Position numbers and translations under genes: made by a program. A stretch of 17,023 nucleotides of DNA. Source: Chloroflexota bacterium (GTDB lineage Bacteria > Chloroflexota > Anaerolineae > 4572-78 > J111). This document shows, piece after piece, positions 1-6,357 of the stretch. Below the pieces are notes generated by a model that saw only the letters and a program-made list of their open reading frames with translations, made no database searches and was not told where the DNA came from. The stretch's first letter is position 1, and each line of letters starts with the position of its first letter. The stretch lies in the NCBI GenBank assembly GCA_003695455.1, contig RFJF01000640.1, forward strand, positions 1 to 17,023, written 5' to 3'.

Positions 1-41
1 AATATTTTGGCTCTTTTGGAATTCAAGAGGTTGACACATTG

Positions 42-89
42 AAAACGTAAAACGTAAAGCGTAATTTTACGTTTTACGCTTTACGGTTT
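42..89. repeat. Inverted array of heptads (AA[A/G]CGTA x3, then [T/C]TTTACG x3)
   Basis: Three head-to-tail heptads (AAACGTA, AAACGTA, AAGCGTA; 43-63) are followed almost at once by three reverse-orientation heptads (TTTTACG, TTTTACG, CTTTACG; 65-85). Together they form a long imperfect palindrome that could fold as a hairpin on either strand. It is AT-rich and not followed by a clean T-run, so a classical terminator is doubtful. Dispersed heptad repeats between genes are known in several bacterial groups; membership in such a family here is inference. Confidence 0.7.
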
Positions 90-184
90 ATAGATTGCAA
101 CGTTCCCCCCTGAAATCCGGTTGAACCAACATTTTTTTAGAGTGACCAATCGCCTCTTCCATTGAATCATACTTTCTGATTTAA

Positions 185-214
185 TGCCAGCCTTTTTTCG
201 TCGAAAAGCTGCCA
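185..214 (-). terminator. Imperfect hairpin past the catabolic operon, possible terminator
   Basis: Arms TGCCAGC (185-191) and GCTGCCA (208-214) pair with one mismatch. An inner stem TTTTC/GAAAA closes a three-base loop, with a three-base bulge between the stems. It starts 22 bases beyond the stop codon of the last operon gene. No T-run follows on the minus strand, so intrinsic termination is uncertain. Confidence 0.3.
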
Positions 215-236
215 ACCTTTTGCCACCGCCTCATTG

Positions 237-1715
237 TTACGTGGGGATGTAGCTTCCGCGGCCCAGCACCAGGGTCACGCTCAAATCGCCCATGGCGATG
301 CCGGGCACGGCAATCACGCCATCGCCCAATTTGTAAAGCGGCGGCGAGGTGTTGTGTTCTTTCAATTCGTCGTAAAGATTGAGGCCAAGTTCTCTGGCCC
401 GGGCCACGGTGGAGCCGTCAACAATGGCGCCGGACAGCACCGGGATGTCATCGTACCCGTCAATAAATTGCTTGCCCGGCCCGTCGGTGCCGTCTGAATC
501 TACCGAGCCCATCACAATGTTGTCTGTGGGGGCCAGTTCCAGCGCGGCGCGCAGGGCGTACTCCTGATTGCGGCCGCCCATTCCCTTTTTGTTGCCCACC
601 GTCACCACCATTTCGCCCCGGCCAAAGAGGGCGCAAGGCGGCTCAAAGGGGTCGCCGGAGGCGGATGAGTGGATGGCCAGGTTGGCGACAAATTTGCCAA
701 TCTGCCCGGCTTCCGGCTGCATCACGTGGTTGTTGTACAGCACGTGTGGCGTAAACCCCAGCTCAATCGCTTTCTGGCGGGCGGCGTGTAACATCCCCAA
801 TTCATCCGGCATGGTGCAAAAAATGCGAAACCGCGTTTTGTTGAAATCTTCCAGACTCAGGGTTTCCTGCGCCGGGTCGGCCCGCAGTAAATGTTCCCGC
901 ACCGAGGCCGGTACAGCGTCCCAGGCGTCCCATTTTTTAAGGCTGTCAACTGCGTCGGCGTAGGTCAGGTAATCCGGAAGCGTGTGCAGCCAGCGGTTGA
1001 TTCTGTGGTGCATCAAATCTTTGTACGTCCGCCGCCGGAAGGCAATCAGATGGATGGCTCGCGCCGGCTGGATGTGGGCCGTCAGTTTTCCGCCTTTCAG
1101 TTGGTCCAGATGGTTGCGGATGGGGGTCAGGTCGATGGTTTGCCCGCCCTTTTCAATTTGAAAAATGTAGGTGGTTTGGCGCACATCTTCCAGGCTGATA
1201 CCCGGCGCGGGCAGGGTCAGCAGGGATGACACGCCGTTGCAAATGATGGTGAAGACCAAATCGTCGGGGCGCAGGTCGCGGGTCATTTCCAGAATTTGCT
1301 GACTGCCCTGCACACAGCCTTCGTCCGGCACGGGGTGCGCGCCAAACGTTACGCCAATTTTTTGCAGAATTTTCTCGCCGCCGTGTTTGTCAATCACGTG
1401 GCCGCCGGTCAGCCGGTCGCCCAGGATTTCTTCGATGGCTTTGGCGGTGCGCTGAACGCCTTTGCCCGCGCCCAACACAAAAATGCGACCAACCTGGTTC
1501 AGGTCAATCTCTTCCTCGCCGGATTGGGGGCCGCCGGGCGGTTCAAAAGCCGGATAGCCCACAATCAGCTTGTGCCCCTCAACCCGCATGAGTTTGAACA
1601 CGTTGTTGTAGGGGTCGGCGGCCTGCATGCCGGCTTCAAGAATTTCAAGCACGGCTTTGCGGCCGGCAATGTTGCCGTGAGAGGTCAGCGTTTCCGGGTT
1701 CAGTATGCGTTTCAT
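237..1715 (-). CDS. Glycerate-kinase-like protein A (MOFRL/DUF4147 family), divergent active site
   Basis: A member of the glycerate 2-kinase (MOFRL, DUF4147) family, of about 492 residues (usual members about 420-450). Seen in sequence: the nucleotide-loop motif GAGKG with its lysine near residue 85, AHPVPDE near 126, the MOFRL-type GMGGRNQE near 378-385 with its arginine, and DGTDGP near 408-413. Odd: the family's SGGGSAL stretch reads CNGVSSL (about 159-165), and the ISDVPGDD...SGPT stretch is replaced by an arginine-rich segment (FRRRTYKD). A bona fide glycerate kinase assignment is therefore unsafe. The ATG at 1715 is chosen because it aligns exactly with the start of paralogue B (MxRILN); a TTG at 1730 that overlaps the enolase stop is the alternative. 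Last gene of the operon, immediately after the enolase-like gene. Family call strong, substrate unknown. Confidence 0.85.
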   Translation of the reverse strand: MKRILNPETLTSHGNIAGRKAVLEILEAGMQAADPYNNVFKLMRVEGHKLIVGYPAFEPPGGPQSGEEEIDLNQVGRIFVLGAGKGVQRTAKAIEEILGDRLTGGHVIDKHGGEKILQKIGVTFGAHPVPDEGCVQGSQQILEMTRDLRPDDLVFTIICNGVSSLLTLPAPGISLEDVRQTTYIFQIEKGGQTIDLTPIRNHLDQLKGGKLTAHIQPARAIHLIAFRRRTYKDLMHHRINRWLHTLPDYLTYADAVDSLKKWDAWDAVPASVREHLLRADPAQETLSLEDFNKTRFRIFCTMPDELGMLHAARQKAIELGFTPHVLYNNHVMQPEAGQIGKFVANLAIHSSASGDPFEPPCALFGRGEMVVTVGNKKGMGGRNQEYALRAALELAPTDNIVMGSVDSDGTDGPGKQFIDGYDDIPVLSGAIVDGSTVARARELGLNLYDELKEHNTSPPLYKLGDGVIAVPGIAMGDLSVTLVLGRGSYIPT

Positions 1716-1726
1716 AGGGGTCACAC

Positions 1727-3004
1727 TCAATGGTTTTGTAATTTCAATGCCTGTTTGCCCAGGAATTTGGCCCGGCTGCCCAGTTCGGCCTCAATTTCCA
1801 GAAAACGGTTGGCAACCTCGCCGGTGGCTTCCTCGCGCAGATGGCCGGTTCCCAGGCCCACGGTGTAATCGGCAATGGCAACGCCTTCGCCGCGGCTTTT
1901 GCAGGGCATCACGCCGTAGCCGTGCCGGTAGGCCAGTTGCACCGTGTCAAAGGCTTCGGTGATGGTGCCAATCTGGTTGACTTTCAGCAGCACGGTGTTG
2001 GCCGCGCCCGCCTCAATGCCTTCCTGCAGGCGTTCAACGTTGGTGGTAAACAGGTCGTCGCCCACAATTTCTATACCCAGTTCGCGAGTCAACATGGCGT
2101 GGCCTTCCAGGTCAAACTCTTCCAGCGGGTCTTCCAAAATGACAAAGGGATAGTTTGCCACCATTTCCCGGTACAGTTTGAACAGGTCGTCGCGGCTTTT
2201 CTCTCCGGCGGAAAAGAGGCCAACGTAGCGTTGGGTTTTGGGCTCAAAATAGCTACTGGCGGCAACATCTACCTGAAAACCAATCTGCCCCTCGTAGCCT
2301 TTGTTGACAACGGCTTGCAGCATAATGTCCCACAGTTCGCGGTCGTGCTTGACAATGCCCGGAGCCACCAGCCCAACGCCGCGCCAGCTTTCTACGTTCA
2401 GTCTTTCCCACAGCAGCCGAAAGTATTCTCTGGCGGTTTCCCAGGCGGCGTAGGAGGCTTCGGAGTAGCTGTTGAAGCCGTAGCACATGTAGGAGTAGGT
2501 AGGTTTGGAGCCGGCCCGCAGGCCGCCGCCGTAACGCCGGCTGCCGCGTAGGGTGATAACGCCGGGAACCGGCAAAATGCAGGCGTTGACCCCGCCAATG
2601 TGCCGGTACAGGGGGATGCCCAAACTGGCCGCGCCGGCCTGCAACACAGCCGCCGACACGCTGGCGGTGGCGTTGCCGCCCAGATTGGCTTTGTTGGGAG
2701 TGCCATCCAGTTTGATGATGGCATCGTCAACTTCACGCTGGTGGGAGGCATCCATACCGGTAATGGCCGGGCCAATAACATCGGTGATGTTTTGGACGGC
2801 TTGTTGCACGCCTCGCCCGCCCCAGCGGTCGCCGCCGTCGTAGGCAAATTGCACTTCGTGAATGCCCACCGACACGCCCGCCGTGGCCGTGGCCCGGCCC
2901 CTGGCGCCGTTTTGGGTGACGATGGTGGTTTCAACGCCGGGGTGTCCCCGTTCGGTGAACACCTGGCGCGCGGTAACGGATACAATGGTGGATTCTGAAG
3001 CCAT
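1727..3004 (-). CDS. Enolase-like protein with remodelled active site
   Basis: A 425-residue member of the enolase family, close to normal enolase length, with clear family landmarks: LDGTPNK (99-105), PLYRHIGG (131-138), EDPLEEFD (291-298), GDDLFTTN (315-322), LKVNQIGT (340-347). The three magnesium ligands (D246, E291, D316) and the catalytic lysine (K341) are present. Missing or changed compared with true enolases: the SGAST lid reads AGVSVG (42-47), the histidine loop GG-H-A-N is replaced by a segment rich in G and R, the GDEGGFAP glutamate is lost (GVGLVAP, 209-215), the SHRSGE loop reads CKSRGE (368-373), and the last active-site lysine reads R390. Housekeeping 2-phosphoglycerate dehydration is thus unlikely; a related dehydration or epimerisation is inferred. 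An AAGGAG site lies 8 bases before the ATG. It sits between the two glycerate-kinase-like genes, whose family product would be enolase's normal substrate. Confidence 0.88.
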   Translation of the reverse strand: MASESTIVSVTARQVFTERGHPGVETTIVTQNGARGRATATAGVSVGIHEVQFAYDGGDRWGGRGVQQAVQNITDVIGPAITGMDASHQREVDDAIIKLDGTPNKANLGGNATASVSAAVLQAGAASLGIPLYRHIGGVNACILPVPGVITLRGSRRYGGGLRAGSKPTYSYMCYGFNSYSEASYAAWETAREYFRLLWERLNVESWRGVGLVAPGIVKHDRELWDIMLQAVVNKGYEGQIGFQVDVAASSYFEPKTQRYVGLFSAGEKSRDDLFKLYREMVANYPFVILEDPLEEFDLEGHAMLTRELGIEIVGDDLFTTNVERLQEGIEAGAANTVLLKVNQIGTITEAFDTVQLAYRHGYGVMPCKSRGEGVAIADYTVGLGTGHLREEATGEVANRFLEIEAELGSRAKFLGKQALKLQNH

Positions 3005-3060
3005 GCGTTTTGCTCCTTGGAGGATTCAGGGTCAGGAAATCTACCCGGTATTTTTAGTTT

Positions 3061-4530
3061 TCAGGTGCGATTACTGCGGCCCAACACCAGAGTCACGCTC
3101 AAATCAATCATACTGAGGCTGGGAGACGCCACCACACCATCGCCCAGCCGGTAAATGGCCGGCGAGGTATTGTGGGTTTTGATTGCCTCAAACAAATCAA
3201 TCCCCAATTCACGGGCGCGGGCAGCGCTTGTGCCGTCAACCACGCCGCCGGTCAGCACCGGAATGTCGTCGCAGCCGTCCACAAACTGGTGTCCGGGGCC
3301 GTCGGTGCCGTCGGTGTCAACGGACCCCATTACCACGTGTTCTGTTCCGGCAATTTCCAGCGCGGCGGCCAGGGCGTATTCCTGATTGCGGCCGCCCATC
3401 CCCCGTTCTGCGCCAACCGTCACCAATAGTTCGGTGCGGCCAATCAGGGCGCAGGGCGGCTCAAATGGCTGGCCGTCCTGTTCAGAGTGACGGGCCATGT
3501 TGGCTACCACTTTGCCCATTTGCGCCGCTTCAACGCTCATCACGTTGTTGTCGTACAGCAGAATGGGTTTAAAGCCGAATTCGCGGGCTTTTTGGCGGGC
3601 GGCGGGAATTGCACCCAGGTGGTCGGGCAGGGTGCAGAAAATGCGAAAGCGGTTCTTTTGAAACTCGGCTGCTTTCACGGTGTCCTGCGCCGGGTCGGCC
3701 CGGAGTAGATGTTCGCGCACCGCGGGCGATACGTCATCCCAGCAATTCCATTTTTTGAGCAGGTTCACGGCCATGTCGAAGGTGGAGTAGGTGGGCAGCG
3801 AGTGCAGCCAACGATTGCGGTACATCAGGTCATCGTACGCCCACAGCCAGTGGTTAACAAGGTGGATGGCCCGGGCCGGCTGGATGTGCCGCGAAAGCCG
3901 CCCGCCTTTCATCTGGTCCAACTGGTTGCGAACCGGCCCCAGTTCGCTGGTGTGCAGCCCCCGTTCAATCTGCATCAGATGTGTGACCTGCCCCACATCG
4001 GCCAGGGTGAGGCCGGGCGCGGGCAGGGTTAACAGCGAGGAAACGCCGTTGCTGACCGTGGTAAAGACCAGGTCATCCTCGCGCAGGTCGCGGGTCATTT
4101 CAAGAATGCGCCGGCAGCCGCGCACGCAATCCTCGTCCGGCACGGGGTGCGCGCCAAACGTTACCCCGATGTTTTCCAGAATCAGCGGCGTACCTTTTTT
4201 GTCAATCACGTGGCCGCCGGTCAACCGGTCGCCCAGTATTTCTTCGATGGCTTTGGCGCTACGCTGAATGCCTTTGCCCGCGCCAAACACAAAAATCCGG
4301 TTGACGGAATCCAGGTCAATCACTTCTGGCCGGCCGCCTTGCGGGTCGCCGTGCGGCTCAAAGTCCGGGCCGCCGATGGTCAGGATGTTGCCCCGGCGGC
4401 GCATCAGCTTGAGCGTGTTGAAATATGGGTCTACCGCCTGCAAACCGGCCTCAAGAATTTCAACCATGGCCCGCCGCCCGGCAATGTTGCCGTGCGACGT
4501 TAATTCGCCGGTGTTCAGAATTCTTGGCAT
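3061..4530 (-). CDS. Glycerate-kinase-like protein B (MOFRL/DUF4147 family), paralogue of A
   Basis: About 489 residues and a clear paralogue of protein A along its whole length (shared LTSHGNIAGR, GAGKGIQRSAKAIEEILGDR, HPVPDE, VREHLLRADPAQ, GMGGRNQEYAL, DGTDGPG). It carries the same two departures from the family: SNGVSSL in place of SGGGSAL, and no ISDVPGDD...SGPT segment, here replaced by NHWLWAYDDL. Because the change is shared, the shift preceded the duplication. The start is ATG 4530, giving a 16-base overlap with the aldolase stop; an in-frame ATG at 4575 is rejected because it would lengthen the overlap and add residues absent from A. A weak GGAAAAG lies just upstream. Inferred role: acts on a three-carbon or sugar-acid intermediate next to the enolase-like protein, possibly as a mixed complex with A. 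Confidence 0.85.
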   Translation of the reverse strand: MPRILNTGELTSHGNIAGRRAMVEILEAGLQAVDPYFNTLKLMRRRGNILTIGGPDFEPHGDPQGGRPEVIDLDSVNRIFVFGAGKGIQRSAKAIEEILGDRLTGGHVIDKKGTPLILENIGVTFGAHPVPDEDCVRGCRRILEMTRDLREDDLVFTTVSNGVSSLLTLPAPGLTLADVGQVTHLMQIERGLHTSELGPVRNQLDQMKGGRLSRHIQPARAIHLVNHWLWAYDDLMYRNRWLHSLPTYSTFDMAVNLLKKWNCWDDVSPAVREHLLRADPAQDTVKAAEFQKNRFRIFCTLPDHLGAIPAARQKAREFGFKPILLYDNNVMSVEAAQMGKVVANMARHSEQDGQPFEPPCALIGRTELLVTVGAERGMGGRNQEYALAAALEIAGTEHVVMGSVDTDGTDGPGHQFVDGCDDIPVLTGGVVDGTSAARARELGIDLFEAIKTHNTSPAIYRLGDGVVASPSLSMIDLSVTLVLGRSNRT

Positions 4531-5381
4531 GGAGCTTTTCCGGTTGTGCCAAACAGGTCCAGATAGTAGCCGCAACGCTCCTGAAAAGAGTCCATTGCCG
4601 CTTTCATCAGACCTTGATAATTGATACCGTCCTCTTTTTGTGCGGTCTCAACCAGCCGGCGGCCGGTGGTGCGGTACAGGTCTGTGGCAACGTTCACTTT
4701 GGAAATACCGCCTTTGATGGCCGCGCGAAACTGCTCTTCTGACAGGCCGGAGCCGCCGTGCAGTACCAATGGCACATCAACTGCGGCGCGTATTTGGGCC
4801 AGCAGGTCAAGGTCCAGTTGGGGTTTGCCCCGGTAAACGCCGTGCGCTGTGCCAATGGCAACGGCCAAAAAATCAACGCCGGTTTCTTCAACAAACCGGG
4901 CCGCCAGCTCCGGGTCGGTAAAGCCTTTGCGCTGGGCGGCAAAATCCTGATACTCGCTGCCCTGGCCCACGTGGCCCAGTTCGGCTTCAACGCTGATGCC
5001 CATGGCGTGCGCCGCCCGCACAATTTCTTTGGTGTTCTTCATATTTTCTTCAACCGGAAGTTTGGACCCGTCGTACATCACATCGGTGAACCCCAGCGAG
5101 ATGGCGCGCATACATTGCTCAAAATCTGCGCCGTGGTCCAGATAGAGTGTGACCGGCACGGGCGATTTTTCGGCCCGTGCCCGGATGTAGGCCGCATACG
5201 CCGGAATCCAGGGGAAATCCATCCAGGTTGAATAGATGGCGGCAATTACCGGGGCGCGCCGTTCTTCAATGGCGGCAAACATACCTTCGGTGCTGTTCAT
5301 ATCGTAAGTGTCAAACAGGGGGATGGCGTAACCGCCCTGCCGGGCGCGTAACAGTTCATTTTTTATGGATACAAGTGGCAT
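4515..5381 (-). CDS. Class II ketose-(bis)phosphate aldolase
   Basis: A 288-residue class II (zinc) aldolase of the fructose/tagatose-bisphosphate aldolase family, of normal length. Seen: LDHG at 81-84 (catalytic Asp and zinc His), EAELGHVG at 132-139, GTAHGVY at 177-183 and LHGGSGL at 207-213 (zinc histidines), and KVNVATD at 228-234 (phosphate binding). The family would cleave a ketose phosphate to DHAP plus an aldehyde. Odd: the N-terminal substrate motif usually read as AFN-x-x-N-x-E is PLFDTYDMNS (21-30), with Asp in place of the first Asn, suggesting a shifted substrate. The preceding kinase stop overlaps an AAAGGAG ribosome site 12 bases before this ATG, and the gene's end overlaps gene B by 16 bases, so translation is probably coupled. 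Confidence 0.9.
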   Translation of the reverse strand: MPLVSIKNELLRARQGGYAIPLFDTYDMNSTEGMFAAIEERRAPVIAAIYSTWMDFPWIPAYAAYIRARAEKSPVPVTLYLDHGADFEQCMRAISLGFTDVMYDGSKLPVEENMKNTKEIVRAAHAMGISVEAELGHVGQGSEYQDFAAQRKGFTDPELAARFVEETGVDFLAVAIGTAHGVYRGKPQLDLDLLAQIRAAVDVPLVLHGGSGLSEEQFRAAIKGGISKVNVATDLYRTTGRRLVETAQKEDGINYQGLMKAAMDSFQERCGYYLDLFGTTGKAPCQEF

Positions 5382-5398
5382 AGTTTGTACTAGCTCCT

Positions 5399-6340
5399 TT
5401 AACTGAGGCTGATTCCTTGTTCTGCCAGAAATGAAATTACTTCATCATAGGTGGGAATGGCGCGCCGGCCGCCCAGTTTGGTACATTCCAGCGCCGAAAC
5501 GGCGGTGCAGAAGGTGGCAATGGTGCGTAAATCCCAGCCTTTGAGCAAGCCCACAATGTAGGCCCCGTGGAACACATCGCCCGCGCCGGTGGTGTCTACT
5601 ACGTCAATGTTGGTGAAGGGCGGCGTGTGAAACTGCTGCTCTCTGGTAACGGTAAAGCTGCCGGCTTCGCCTTCTGTTTGCACCACAATAGATGGCCCCC
5701 TGTCCAGCACGGCGGCGCAGGCTTCCCACGTGTCAGATTTTCCGGTCAGTAACTGGGCAAACCCGGACCCGCAAATTAAAACGTCAACATATTCAATCAG
5801 CGGGATGAGATGCGGGCGGATTGGTTTGCCGTCGGTTTTGCTGCCATCCAGCACCACAGTTTTGCCGGCTTCGCGCATCCAGCGGGCGGCTTGCAGAGAT
5901 GCCTCCGGGTGAAAGCCATCCAGGTGCAGGTATTGGGCCGAGGTGATGTAATCTTTGTCCAGCTCCTCAATTTTCAACGGAGATTTGCGGATATTTTCCA
6001 GCGTGTTAAACACCCGTTCGCCGGTTTGGGCATGGACAAACACAAACACAATCTGGTCTTCGGGCGCATTGCGGTACACCATCCGGCTCAAATCAACCCC
6101 GGCCTGGCGCAGAGACTGGAGCTTCAACTCGCCAAGCTGGTCGTTGCCCACGGTGCCCACAAACCCAACGCGCGCTCCCAGCCGGGCCATAGCCACGGTG
6201 GCTGTTCCGGCAGGCCCGCCGCCGTCAAAGCCAAAATTGCAAAACGGTGTTCGATGTTCCCAGGTGGGCATGTCTGTGAGCCGGATGAGAACATCCAGCG
6301 CGGTTAAACCCAGACCAACAACTTGCAGTTCAGCCATCAT
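5399..6340 (-). CDS. PfkB (ribokinase)-family sugar kinase
   Basis: A PfkB carbohydrate kinase of about 313 residues. Seen: the N-terminal substrate motif GFDGGGPAGTATVAMARLG, the VGNDQLGE stretch, and the C-terminal anion-hole signature DTTGAGDVFHGAY with the catalytic Asp, followed by LECTKLGGRRAIP. It would phosphorylate the ketose made by the upstream isomerase, supplying the aldolase. The ending (VFHGA...CTxxGGRxxIP) resembles, from memory, the subgroup containing sulfofructose kinase YihV, but the arginine I recall binding sulfonate there falls on LDG here, so that substrate is not indicated. Start uncertain: ATG 6340 or 6337 (neither with a good ribosome site), or TTG 6361, which overlaps the isomerase stop as TTGA. 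Confidence 0.87.
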   Translation of the reverse strand: MMAELQVVGLGLTALDVLIRLTDMPTWEHRTPFCNFGFDGGGPAGTATVAMARLGARVGFVGTVGNDQLGELKLQSLRQAGVDLSRMVYRNAPEDQIVFVFVHAQTGERVFNTLENIRKSPLKIEELDKDYITSAQYLHLDGFHPEASLQAARWMREAGKTVVLDGSKTDGKPIRPHLIPLIEYVDVLICGSGFAQLLTGKSDTWEACAAVLDRGPSIVVQTEGEAGSFTVTREQQFHTPPFTNIDVVDTTGAGDVFHGAYIVGLLKGWDLRTIATFCTAVSALECTKLGGRRAIPTYDEVISFLAEQGISLS

Positions 6341-6357
6341 ACGTTGCCCAACACTGC

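Larger units (their letters stand above)
1..236. other. Non-coding stretch downstream of the catabolic operon
   Basis: No convincing gene is seen here. It lies past the stop codon of the last gene of the minus-strand catabolic operon. It contains an inverted array of heptads (42-89) and an imperfect hairpin (185-214), listed separately. The rest is AT-rich sequence without a recognisable RNA gene. Confidence 0.6.

Noticed and set aside
42..89. CRISPR-like repeat array
   Set aside because: Repeats are seven bases, contiguous and inverted, with no spacers.
1296..1868. Plus-strand open frame of 190 codons opposite the glycerate-kinase-like gene A
   Set aside because: It is antisense to a clear conserved gene, low-complexity in composition (rich in F, H, G, V), and has no family match I recognise; a by-product of codon bias.
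1841..2551. Plus-strand open frame of 236 codons opposite the enolase-like gene
   Set aside because: Same reasoning: antisense to a recognisable enzyme and not protein-like.
2398..2985. Minus-strand alternative frame of 195 codons inside the enolase-like gene
   Set aside because: Proline/alanine-rich out-of-frame translation of a conserved gene.
4531..4575. Longer start for glycerate-kinase-like gene B
   Set aside because: It would extend into the aldolase gene and add residues missing from paralogue A; ATG 4530 aligns with A.
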